A stretch of DNA of 64,000 nt from Bretschneidera sinensis (Eukaryota; Streptophyta; Magnoliopsida; Brassicales; Akaniaceae). The stretch is taken from assembly GCA_023935145.1 (NCBI GenBank), contig CM043698.1, forward strand, positions 142,952,001-143,016,000, given 5' to 3'. A program made the translations under genes and the position numbers. The stretch's first letter is position 1. Each line of letters starts with the position of its first letter. Positions 12,751 through 23,859 of the stretch are shown in pieces. The notes beneath the pieces were generated by a model, which had not been told where the DNA came from, did no database searches, and worked only from the letters and a program-made list of their open reading frames with translations.

Positions 12751-13564
12751 CTGCAACTGAACACCAACATAGAGTTAGTAGTCAATGAAAAACAATGATC
12801 ATCCAGTATAACAGCTTAAAATTGCAAGCTATAAATATACTTTTTGAAAGAAAAAAAGACCGCAATTCAATGGAATCATAACTGGTGATGTAGAACCACA
12901 AGCATAGTATCAGCAGAGAGGAAAGAAACCAAGAAACAAATATGGTGCAAATCACAGTGGAATCACAAAACCTAAAAAATAGGTATTTATTCGTCAACCA
13001 ATGCACTAATGTCCAAAACATAATAGGGTGCTCTTATATATGCACAAAAACCTAACTATAAAAGGAAACAAAATATTAAGTCCTCAAACAAAACAAAATC
13101 CCTCAAATAGAATCCCTAATTTTAAACCTATTTCTGTAATATTCTGTTTAAAATCCTTGATCAGTACTCCATAGTAATCACCCTTCTAGATAGAAGAGTC
13201 AGAAAGAAACACACAATTCCATGTTACTTCCTTGGTTTGTCACGGACAAGAAAAAAGAAAGAAGACTCTGAGCTCGCAATAGGTCACATTTAAATTCAGG
13301 ACAAATTAGGTAGAACATTTATTATAAGCTAAAAGCCTTTCACTCCATCAAGGGTTTTTATAATTTTCAAACTTATCTCCACCTTCCTTTAAACCATAGA
13401 GAGCAAAATGAAGGAATTTATCTTCCTTTCTCCTTAAAGCAATAAAATAAAGATTTCCTCTTCTATAAGACATTTTTTATTCAAACAGTACATCAACATT
13501 TTCTTGTATAAAATCTGGCATGACAGGTTAAAGCGTCAACAGATTGATTGAACAAATAGATTAC

Positions 13565-13742
13565 CAATGTCCTTTAATTCCAATGATGGGGTAGACCGTT
13601 GCCCAGTAATTTCTCTATCCGAGTTAACAGAAGAGTCAACTCGAGACGGGCCCCTCAATGATGAGCATTCCATGCCTTTTATGCCACCGACATCCAATAT
13701 TATATGTGTATATATTGACATAATGCATCCACAGTGAGTTGC
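13565..13742 (-). pseudogene. G1 exon 3, second half of PHD-like finger
   Basis: Encodes HCGCIM, YTHIILDVGGIKGMEC and a Ser/Arg linker. The acceptor AG is AT (13743-13744 on the plus strand is AT where G2 has CT). A Cys ligand is Gly. Confidence 0.82.
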
Positions 13743-13914
13743 ATGGGCAGGAAAATGAAGTATTAGCGTATAGAGAATATAGAGTAGTAATCAAAAGCGA
13801 GTTCTTTGATTAAGAATAATCAGGGTATAAATCCACAGGAGAGAGACACAATCTGACCACCCATAAAGGCCAGCAAGGGGAAAATGTGCAACAGCAATAA
13901 GAAGTTCAATATAC

Positions 13915-13955
13915 CTTTTCGCAAGTAACAAAATTTCTCCAGCCATTATCATTCA
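13915..13955 (-). pseudogene. G1 exon 2, 3' piece beyond E2
   Basis: Encodes NDNGWRNFVTCEK up to a GTATAT donor. Together with 19218-19263 it rebuilds the 82-nt exon 2 of G2 and G3 once one ATTCA duplication is removed. The Cys after WR is Phe here. Confidence 0.85.
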
Positions 13956-14782
13956 TGTTGTTATTTGCCTACGTTTCAAACATGTCCAAACATGGTCTAA
14001 GTTAGGTTAATGTCCAAATCAATTGTGGGATATCAAAGTTCAGCAAGTTATAAGGTTGCACACATGTGTGTGCTTCAATTTTGAGCATAGGAAGGTCAGG
14101 CACACTGCTGTGGAAGTGTCTGCCCACAGGCAGGAGGTGTGCGCACAGCATCAGGTGGCTGCAGCATCAGGTCATGCCGCAGCACACAGCACCACACCAA
14201 AACGCACAGCATCACTTGGAGAGTGATGAAGGGCTGAGATTAAAGGAAGAAAATGATCAAAGGGTCAAGAATGATTCACAAGATTGTCCAAGAATTAAGA
14301 GGCTATAAAAAGGGTTTCTTAGCCTCATTTCAAGTGGTGAAAAAGGTGTGTGAGAGAACCACACAGGTTGTGACATTGTGAGATCATTGTAAACACAAGA
14401 GAGAATTGTGTGAGAGACATAAACACAAGAGGGACTCTTGTAGTGAGGCTGGTTGTAAAGAAGAGAGGTTAGTAGAGAATTGATAGAAAGCATTGTAATA
14501 GGTCTATCACTTTCTCGTTCTCTTCTTGGTTCTTCAAGAACTTGGATTCTTGAAGGGGATTGCTGTAACTTTGTAAGAACCATTGAGATAGTGCAGAGAG
14601 TTCGGAGGAACTCACGGGGACGTAGGCACATTGCCGAACCTCGACAACAAATTACTTGTCTTCTTTCTTTCTTTGATTTTCTGTTCTTGAGTTCGATTGC
14701 TGAAATTCTTTCTACAAGTCATTCAAGACTTGGGTGTTTGGAAGATCACCACCTGGGCATCTTGTCAAGGTGATTTCCAACA
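13956..14782 (+). repeat. 5' LTR of E2
   Basis: 827 bp, TGTTGTTATT start and TTCCAACA end, paired with 18391-19217. Confidence 0.95.
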
Positions 14783-14783
14783 G

Positions 14784-14795
14784 TGGTATCCGAGC
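14784..14795 (+). other. Primer-binding site of E2
   Basis: TGGTATCCGAGC, one base off the initiator-Met tRNA complement TGGTATCAGAGC, one base after the LTR. Confidence 0.85.
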
Positions 14796-15018
14796 ACAGC
14801 AGCTGGTTATCGGAACAAGAAGTAGAAGGTACGGAGCCAAGACTCCAAGAATCAAAGATCAAACTTCTTAGGTGATTCAAGAACGGTGTAAAGATCAAGA
14901 TCTGGTCGTGTTCTTGAAAGTGATTCAAGAACGGTTAAGATCCATCTTCGATCTGTGTTCTTGAGGTTGAAGAAAGCATTTGTGGGTACTGCATAAGACA
15001 AGGGATCATCTCCGCAAG

Positions 15019-18000
15019 ATGGGTTCAAATTTCGGTATTAAGAAGTTTGATGGAAAGGGAGATTTTTCCCTATGGAAGCGGAAGATCAAGGAGGTTCTTG
15101 TGCAACAAAAAGTGGACTTGGCTATTGGAGAAGATGATGCTTTTCCAGCAAGTGTCACGGAGGACCAGCGGACCAAGTTGAAGAAGATGGCTTACAACAC
15201 CATTTTCTTGCACATGTCGGATAATGTCACAAGGGAGTGCGGAGACTCAGAAGATCCAGCTGCAATATGGAAGAAACTAGATGAATTGTTTCTTGCCAAG
15301 AGTCTCCCACATAAAAGGTATCTTCGGAAACGAATCTTTGCTTTTAAATTTGATCCTAAGAAAGAGTTGCAAGATAATCTTGATGCCAAGAAAAGGAGTG
15401 CATCAAGTGGTAAAGGCCTGTTCTTTAAAAAAAGGCTAGCAACTTGGTATGGCAGCAACCATGGCTACTACCGGGACAGAGGTAGAGGAGAGAGTCATGG
15501 GAGAGTGCACAGCAGCATGTATGGCTACTACCGGGACAGAGGTAGAGGAGAGAGCCATAGAAGAGTGCACAACAGCATGCATGGCTACTACCGGGACAGA
15601 GGTAGAAGAGAAAGCCATGGGAGAATGCATTTCAAATTGAGATTTGGAGGGAAGAGCTGCTACTACTGCCATAAGAAGGGTCATGTCAAGAAAGATTGCA
15701 AGAAGATGACAAGGGATAAAGGAGGAAGCCATACCAAGAATGGAGAGGTTTCGGTTGCCAAAACAGAACAGCAAGATGATGATGTTCTTGTTGTGTGCTC
15801 AAGTGTGAGCAAGTGGCAAGAAGGCAGCGGGAAATGGATCTTGGATACTGGGTGCACTCATCATATGAGCCCTCACAAAGAATGGTTCAAGAATTTCAAG
15901 GAGATCAATGAGGGAAGGGTCTTCTTGGGGAATGATAATTCTTGCCAAGTGAGAGGGATTGGAGACATCCAATTGAGGATGTTTGATGGAGTCACAAGGC
16001 TGCTGGAAAATGTGAGGTATGTTCCAGATTTGAAGAGGAACTTGATCTCATTAGGGCAGCTGGATTCCATGGGCTATACATGTAAGATAGAGGGAGGAAA
16101 GATCAAGGTGGCCAAGGGATCTTTGGTAGTGATCAAGGCAGCAAGAAACGATGGACTCAATGAGATGATCGGAGAAACAGAAACCAATGATCAAGCAACA
16201 AGCTTGATGGCTGAGCTGGACAAGGCAGCCCTTTTGGCACACTCGCTTGGGACACATGAGCGAAAAGGGCCTGCAAGTGCTTAGCAAGGAAGGTCTACTT
16301 GGTGGTGACAAAGTAGAAGAACTGGATTTCTGTAAGAGCTGTGTTTTTGGGCAGCAACATCGGGTCAGCTTCAACACCGGAGTGTACAAGTCTAAGGGCA
16401 TTCTTGACTACATTCATGCGGACCTTTTGGGACCAGCAAGGACACCAACACAGGGAGGTAACATTTACTTTCTGTCTTTAATTGATGATTATTCAAGAAA
16501 AGTATGGGCTTATTTGGTTAAGAATAAATTAGATGCCTTGAATAAATTAGTGGTGTGGAAAGGGCTGGTTGAGACTCAAATGAGTAGAGTAGTTAAGGGG
16601 ATAAGAACCGATAATGGCCTAGAAATTTTTAACCAAGAACTTGATTAATTCTGTAGGTTAAATGGCATTCTAAGACATAGGACGGTTGTGGAAACTCCTC
16701 AGCAAAATGGAGTTGCTGAGTTGATGAATAAGACCCTTATGGAAAAGGTTAGGTGCATGTTAGATAGATCCGGGTTACCAAAATATTTTTGGGGAGAAGC
16801 TGTAGCTACAGCTGCATATTTGATTAATAGATCACCCTCTAGGATTGTGTTCCAAAAGACTCCCATGGAGATGTGGAGTGGAAAACCCCCTGAATTGGAC
16901 AACCTAAGGACTTTTGGGTGTGCTGCGTATGCACAACAAAAGGATGATGGACTTAGCCCAGGATCTAGAAAATGTGTGTTTCTAGGATATGGGGAAGGAG
17001 CTAAGGGATATAGGTTGTGGTCCTTAGAAAAAGAAGGATTAAAACTCATAATAAGTAGGGATGTTAATTTTAATGAATTGTTATTTCCCTACTTGGAGAA
17101 AACTAACCCTGCAGGGGCTAGTGATCAAACCAATTCAGAAATTGTTGAGCATAGCATCAAGAGAGATCCTGTTCAGGTAGAGCAAAGGAGGCAAGAGGGT
17201 TCGGACCAGGTAGAGCCCTCGGATGATTGCCAAGCTCAAGAAACTCAAGAAGAGGCTGAACAAGAAGAGGATGCTGCAGCAAGTCAGATGGACTTTCAGC
17301 TCATAAGAGACCGGGAAAGAAGGCTGGTCGGACCACCTTCAAGATGTGGGTTTGCGGATGCAGCAGCTCCTTGGACAAAAGGAGAGATGAGTGAACAAGA
17401 AACTTACATGGATGCCATGGCATGTAAGGATTCGCCAAGGTGGCAGCTAGCTATGGAGGAAGAAATGGATTCTTTGAGGAAGAACAACTTCTGGGAATTG
17501 GTGAAAATTCCAGGAAATCAGAAAGTTGTGGAATGTAAGTGCACTTACAAGATCAAAGAAGGGTGCCCTCCAAGAGATGAAGTCCATAACAAGGCTAGGC
17601 TGGTGGCGAATGGGTTCACAAGGAAAGAAGACATAGATTTCACAAGAACTTTCTCACCTGGACACAAGGTGGAGAAGATGGTGAGTATCCTCATCTATGT
17701 CATTAATGGGCTGTTGGTTTGGAACAGCAGGGAGATGATGGAAAGGTTTACATCTCAACTTAGTGAGGAGTTCGAGAGGAAGGATCTCAGCCTTGCACAA
17801 AAGATCCTTGGGATGAGAATCATCCAAGAAAAGGAGAGAAGCCGATTGAGGGTTTCTTGGGCAATTAGTATTTTCAGCAAAATTGTGAGTAATCCCGGAA
17901 AGAAGCATTGGCTTGGGATGAAGTGGTTGCTGAGGAACAAGGAGGCTCAGTGGCAGCCAATGGTAGCACTCATAACAACCAGGGCAAAATGCATAGCGGC

Positions 18001-18307
18001 TACGGAAGCCATAAAGGAGGCTATGGGTTGCAAAGGGTTGTTGGACGAGTGGGAGGTCCTAAAAGAGCAGGTGGTGGTAACTTTGGATAACCAAAGTGCG
18101 GGGCACTTTTGGAGGAATCCGGTGTTCCATGAGGGGACAAAACATATGGATGTTTGGTATCATTACATTCTGGAAAATGGTACGAAAGGATGCATTCATG
18201 TTGACAAGAAGACCACGGAGAAAAGTCCTACAGATTTAGGCACCAAGGTTCTACCTCTAAGAAGGTCCAATCATTGCCTTGGACTTCTTAGGAATGGAGT
18301 TGGTTAA
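15019..18307 (+). pseudogene. E2 gag-protease-integrase polyprotein, broken
   Basis: Copia polyprotein starting at ATG 15019 (MGSNFGIKKFDGKGDF). In order: gag with three copies of a GYYRDRGRGESH repeat, a CCHC knuckle (CYYCHKKGHVKKDC), protease DTGC, integrase and the shortened RT/RNase H tail. Two breaks: a frameshift near 16230 (LAHSLGTHE where E5 reads LWHTRLGHM) and a TAA at 16646-16648 for the Gln of E5 DQF. From 16688 it is open to 18307 and, unlike E1 and E5, reads through the C-terminal end without the shared stop (VVVTLDNQSAGHF). The RT palm is absent; YVDD is replaced by YVING. Confidence 0.92.
15461..15640 (+). repeat. Triple 60-bp repeat in E2 gag
   Basis: Three in-frame 60-bp units, each encoding GYYRDRGRGESHGRVHSSM-like 20-residue repeats, just before the zinc knuckle. 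The same triplet occurs in E1 (about 3142-3321) and E5 (about 57366-57545). Confidence 0.9.
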
Positions 18308-18390
18308 TTGGTAACTCTAGATGAGTTTGGATCCTGAAGCTTTCTGCACAATGGTTCAGGTTTTTTGAACACTTAGACAATGGTAGAGAT

Positions 18391-19217
18391 TGTTGTTATT
18401 TGCCTAAGTTTCAAACATGTCCAAACATGGTCTAAGTTTGGTTAATGTCCAAACCAATTGTGGGATATCAAAGTTCAGCAAGTTATAAGGTTGCACACAT
18501 GTGTGTGTTTCAATTTTGAGCATAGGAAGGTCAGGCACACTGCTATGGAAGTTTTTGCCCACAGGCAGGAGGTATGCTCACAGCATCAGGTGGCTGCAGC
18601 ATCAGGTCACGCCGCAGCACACAACACCACACCAAAACGCACAGCATCACTTGGAGAGTGATGAAGGGCTGAGATTAAAGGAAGAAAATGATCAAAGGGT
18701 CAAGAATGATTCACAAGATTGTCCAAGAATTAAGAGGCTATAAAAAGGGTTTCTTAGCCTTATTTCAAGTGGTGAAAAAGGTGTGTGAGAGAACCACACA
18801 GGTTGTGACATTGTGAGATCATTGTAAACACAAGAGAGAATTGTGTGAGAGACATAAACACAAGAGGGACTCTTGTAGTGAGGCTGGTTGTAAAGAAGAG
18901 AGGTTAGTAGAGAATTGATAGAAAGCATTGTAATAGGTCTATCACTTTCTCGTTCTCTTCTTGGTTCTTCAAGAACTTGGATTCTTGAAGGGGATTGCTA
19001 TAACTTTGTAAGAACCATTGAGATAGTGCAGAGAGTTCGGAGGAACTCACGGGGACGTAGGCACATTGCCGAACCTCGACAACAAATTACTTGTCTTCTT
19101 TCTTTCTTTGATTTTCTGTTCTTGAGTTCGATTGCTGAAATTCTTTCTACAAGTCATTCAAGACTTGGGTGTTTGGAAGATCACCACTTGGGCATCTTGT
19201 CAAGGTGATTTCCAACA
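18391..19217 (+). repeat. 3' LTR of E2
   Basis: 827 bp, preceded by a purine-rich GGTAGAGAT tract that fits a polypurine primer. Ends TTCCAACA before the ATTCA duplication. Confidence 0.95.
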
Positions 19218-19263
19218 ATTCAAGTGAAAGATATTGCAAAATCTTCCCTCCTCATAAGCAAAG
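19218..19263 (-). pseudogene. G1 exon 2, 5' piece
   Basis: Encodes AYEEGRFCNIFHL, the central part of the PHD-like finger, up to the E2 insertion. The acceptor before it is TTTAC instead of TTCAG, so splicing here would fail even without E2. Confidence 0.85.
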
Positions 19264-22200
19264 GTAAATTTGCAAAAGACTTAAGTCAATTAATCATAAA
19301 CAGTGTGGGAAAGGAAGAAGATTCAATCAAATTTATAATCCCATCACAAGCTTTACCATGAAGACAATCAAGACGCACAAGTGAAAATAAAACGAGTACT
19401 TTGCTGGGAGTACCGACAATTCATCTAATAGGCAATATTAAAATTTATAAACTTGTTCGCATGTGATTTTGAGTCAAAATCTAATTCTGCAATAAGATCC
19501 CTCTTGAATATAAAGTTATGCACTAAAGGTGATCACACCAAATAAGGGAAGTTATGATAGAGGAGAGAAATGAAGAAAAAGTAAAAGAAAGACAAAGAAA
19601 CTTCGTAGGGAAAAACCTTATTGAAACAACTTATGTTTGTGAATGGTAAAATATGTCAAAGATTTGCTTATGCAAAGTCATAAAGTTATTATTCATGTCA
19701 AACGCGTGCATGTACATGCGCACACAAAAATATGCATGTGCGCATGTACGTGCACACAAAAATATGCATGTGCGCATACATGCGCACACAAAAACATGCA
19801 TGTTCACGTATATGCACACACAAAAGGATGCACGTGTACGTACTTGCGCACACAATAGCACGTGTTGACACAACAATATTTTCAAGGAAAAAAGCATCAG
19901 GCACGGGCAACACCTTCCGGTATAAGGGAAAGCAATAGACATAAGGAAAAGAAATCTTAGAATAGACATCAGTTGCTTGCTATCAACGATCCAGAAATAT
20001 GAACTTGAATATATTGGTAATGTAATAAAATCGAATTGATGCCTGATGAAGAGACACATCTTTGAAAATATACTATTCTCGCAAAGTGATGGAACAAATG
20101 AATAAAAAGAGAAAGAGGACCACTCATACCGTAAAACATCAAAAGACACCTAATACTACTTTTAGAGAAAAACTTAGATTAGATAGTTTAACACAACTCT
20201 TTTATGCCACATTTCATTTGATTTGTGGATTAAATAATGGAGAAAGCAGCAAGCCCATTAACCTGATATTCTATTATTATTCAGATTATACACACATAAG
20301 AAAGATAATGCATGAGAATTTTGTTTACATTAAGAAACTAATAGTATACCTATGTAATTTAATAACTTCCTTAGCTAAAATGCCTCTGCAGTACATAACT
20401 TCCAAAGAAGGTCTTACCATAGTCATAAAAGGACAAATATTTTATATGTAATAAGTAAATTATTTCTTTGTAATACGTGTAGGACTAACTAACTAATTTC
20501 ATAATTTAGCACTCACACACTGACATACTTGCAACATAATGTTGGTAACACAACATCCAAACTACATATTTAAATTTTATCAATTCAATCTATTGCAGAC
20601 TTTGCATAACAGTGATAATATTAACTGAGCAGAAGTCATACATGTCTACTTGTATAATAAGACATGAATAGCCAAACAAATGCATGAAAAATTTACAACC
20701 AACAGTAGCCCATAACAGCCCATTAGCTAAATGCATTCAGAACTTGATGTGGAATTTTGAATCGAAACAATCATTTCATTGTATTATTGGTATCTATCTA
20801 TTTTCCTACCTTTTAACCCTAATGACCTGAAAACTTAATAATATTCACTATTCAGTAAAAAATTGTTTATACTCAACAAAAGGGTAATGGAAAGGGGAAG
20901 TAGAGTGAAGAGAAACGGTTTTAGGCAAGAATTCTTTGGAGGAGAGATAAACTACCGATTTAATACTACAATCCAGGTACAAAACAGCAAAGTAGTTGCA
21001 GCATTATTCTAACTAGAACAAAAACGATGTTGTTTTAATATGTGAAGCTAGAACTAGATCATTTCACGACAGAACTATAAATGCAAAATGGTAACTTATT
21101 AAAAAAATGGAAAAACGGTAAGGTTAACATTTACCAACCATGCTGAAAAACAGTTTTGCTTACCTTTTTCTTTTCCTGATAGTACAGAGAAAATAAATCA
21201 TTCTTGAAAAAATAAATACCATTAACACACATTCCAGTACTTAACTATGGCTAAATTCATTTTTTTTTTTGGTAGTGCTACCAAGGCGGTGTCAAATTCA
21301 TTTTAAGCTAAGAGGAAAAGTTTCTTTGTTCGATTGTTAATTAACTATTTAATTCGCATTAAACTTGGTTGTACTTAATGATGGGTTGAATATATGAATT
21401 TTTCAGCATAGAACATAAATTTGTCTATCATATATCCTTTTCATGTGAAAATTATAAATCATTTAATATATACCTATTTCACTCTCATCCACAAATTCAA
21501 ATCATGAGCAATAATGACTACAGCAGGAAGAAGTTAAAAAAGAAGGAACTACAACATATCAATGGCCTAATAATATACTGGTTTTCTTCCTCCTTCGCTG
21601 AGAACGATTCTGCTTTCTTCCAAACAGGAAAAAAATTTGAATTGTGAATTGAATGAGTTTTCCATTGATCACATATCACAAGATCTAATGATTTGGGAAA
21701 TTGATGATACTTTTAGTTTTAGCTAATTAATTTGAGGTGGAGTCTTGAGAAAGAAAGCAAGAGTACCATCAGTAATAAGGTCTATTGCGGTAAACCTTCC
21801 ACTGTTTGTTAATAAAACTGAACGACTAGAGGGACATAAAAGATGGATTCTATCAAGTATAAACTTGTTCTAATCTAAGGTAGTACGCTCATGAGCTTGA
21901 CCATATTTCACTTTCAAGAAATTATTGAAGACTCCCATCTTCAGGTTTGACACAAACATAGGTACATAGTTTAGTTCTTCCTAAGTCGTGAACGAGTGTC
22001 AATCATTTATTCCTAAAAAATGTAAGGAGAGTGGAAGTTACAACTGCACTTTCCTTAAGGCCAGCCTGTTAGACTTACTTTTGTTACTAGACTTACATTG
22101 CAGTGAAGAGACAACTTAAAAAATGTACAACTCGATAGCATTCAAAAAGGTTTCTGTATGATTTCTATAAAACACGAAAACGAGTTCACCACCATAAGAT

Positions 22201-23525
22201 ATTAGTGGTTGTTAGCTATTATAATTTCGCTAAAAAGATATCACAATTAGCATCAAATTTTGCAACAAAATTTATTTGCTGCAAAAACTATAGTTTTTTT
22301 TAGTGTAATTTTATTTCATTGCAACAAACGTAACTCATTGCAACATCATTGCTTTCTGTTGCCATATTCTTAATCTACTGCAGCATCATGGTGTCATGCT
22401 GCTACATGTCTAACTGATGGCAACATCTTTTTTCATGCTGCTCTTAACCTATTGCAACATCATTATTTCTTGTTGCTATATAACAAATTTCATGCAGGTT
22501 ATCCTCCAAGCCAAGAACAGATTCTTTTAAGTTATTTCACCCTTCCAAGATCAAAACCCTTTCATGCAGTTCTCATATTGCCCACTGCATAAGGATCATA
22601 TTTCCTTATCATCATTTTTACATCCTTTCTCAAACAAAGTACAAGGTTCTTTCAAAATATTTAGTTTCACTTAATACTGGATGACTGTTTAATAGTTTAG
22701 GTTACCTATGTTTTGTACTTTCTTGACAGTATTCATTCTTTCATATTTGTAGATAAACATTAACATTTAACAATGCTGGCCCAAATTTTGATAATTGTTT
22801 TAAATAGAATCTACAATTTCATAGTTTCATCCCAATTAAAGTACATGTATGGACATTTTTTTGTTATTTCTTAATGAAATATGTGCAAATAAAAGAATAT
22901 GGTCCATTAAATCCTAGATAAATTTACGTAATCACACACAGGTTTTTGTGCCACCTACAAAAATTTTATTAAAGGCAAGAGTTTTCCTTCTAATGTGTTT
23001 CTTCACATACCACATGAATGTGAATCCAAGATCTAAACACCCATAAAATCAGTCTTGAGCCTAATAGTGATAGCCTAAGAGAAGGAATCAATTAAAGAGG
23101 ACCTCTATCACTGAACTAAAATATTCTATTGGTAGCAAATCAGATACTTCATCTAACTTGTAAATGCACTGATTCTTTTTTTGCTGGGGTGTTGGAGTGT
23201 TATCATGAATTCACTCTTACCCAATTTATACAAGAATTACATCATCAAAATACAAAGAGGACACGAAAACTGAAAATTATCAACATCAACATTAAAAATA
23301 AAAGCAACAGAGCTAGCAACTAGTGCTGGCAAATGACAGCAACAAGAACAATTTCAAGAGAGATCACTCCCCTTCTTTCCGTTATTATTCCTCTGTACAA
23401 CTTCTACAATCTATAGTTCTTCAAGTTTCAACTACCACAAACACTAAGCAACACACGTATATAAGGGACAACTACAGCAGTAGTCACATAGACTTCTTGC
23501 CCTTTACTCCTTCTGCTTCCTCTTT
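19264..23525. other. Intron 1 remnant of G1
   Basis: Non-coding, colinear with 40147-44757 and 51227-62160. Homology to the array stops at about 23524, before the position where exon 1 would be. No gene seen apart from the GT-rich repeat listed separately. Confidence 0.8.
19702..19866. repeat. Alternating purine-pyrimidine minisatellite with RY cores
   Basis: About five diverged 30-34-bp units of the type ATGTGCGCATACATGCGCAC plus an A-run. Long parts alternate purine and pyrimidine, so Z-DNA is possible. I count four TGCATG words, the RY core bound by VAL-type B3 domains. Shorter versions lie at 40586-40721 and 51665-51757. Confidence 0.8.
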
Positions 23526-23527
23526 AT

Positions 23528-23739
23528 TGAGACAGAGCTTATTTCATGAGTTTTATGTTATTAGTTTTACTGATATAGAAACCACTTTTTTAGTTTGTTA
23601 TGCCAGCTGGTACAGTTGTATATTAGCTGGAGTCCAGGTGGCCTGTTTCTATTGGTTTAGACTTATTGCATATAGGAGCCAACTTGTAACTTTTTTGTTC
23701 ATTCAATGACATTTGTTTCTTTTCTTCTCTTTTGTAATA
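23528..23739 (+). repeat. Putative 5' LTR of E3
   Basis: Starts TGAGACAGAG right after the end of array homology and ends next to the primer-binding site. Limits are approximate because no partner LTR is present. Confidence 0.55.
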
Positions 23740-23859
23740 TGGTATCAGAGAAATGTTTTTGCTCAGCTGCGAATTGCAGAAATTGCGATTTCGTTTATTC
23801 TCATTGATCTTCGTTCTTCGTTTTTCTTCGTTTGTTCTTGTTGATCTTCACTGGCTTGT

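Larger units (their letters stand above)
13956..19217 (+). mobile_element. Copia element E2, RT-deleted, inserted in G1 exon 2
   Basis: Complete LTR retrotransposon, 5262 bp, plus strand. LTRs of 827 bp at both ends begin TGTTGT and end CCAACA. It is flanked by a perfect 5-bp duplication, ATTCA at 13951-13955 and 19218-19222. The empty site is visible in G2 (near 40094) and G3 (near 51182). It belongs to the same family as E1 and E5 and shares their internal deletions. Its LTR is shorter because it lacks the ~60-bp block with GATCCAGCATGCATAAG, and it has a single primer-binding site. The LTRs differ by roughly a dozen substitutions by eye, so insertion is not very recent. Confidence 0.96.
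11722..19263 (-). pseudogene. G1, VAL-like PHD-B3 gene copy, disrupted
   Basis: Second VAL-like copy. Five of the six coding exons are present: exon 2 (19263-19218 plus 13955-13915), exon 3 (13742-13565) and three B3 exons (12750-12587, 12362-12188, 11807-11722). Exon 1 is absent because the array is interrupted at 23525. Exon 2 is split by copia E2 with target duplication ATTCA. The exon 2 acceptor (CAG in other copies) reads TAC, the exon 3 acceptor reads AT, the donor after the first B3 exon reads AT instead of GT, and the second B3 exon has a TAA. One PHD zinc ligand is changed (GGIKGMEC for GGIECMEC). A dead gene relative to G3. Confidence 0.9.

Noticed and set aside
15461..15640. Possible CRISPR-like array of regular repeats
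   Set aside because: Three contiguous 60-bp in-frame repeats without spacers, in a retrotransposon gag gene of a plant.
19643..19858. Cys/His-rich short peptides (MCACTCTQKYA-type) on both strands
   Set aside because: Produced by the GT-rich minisatellite in several frames; length changes with repeat number among units.
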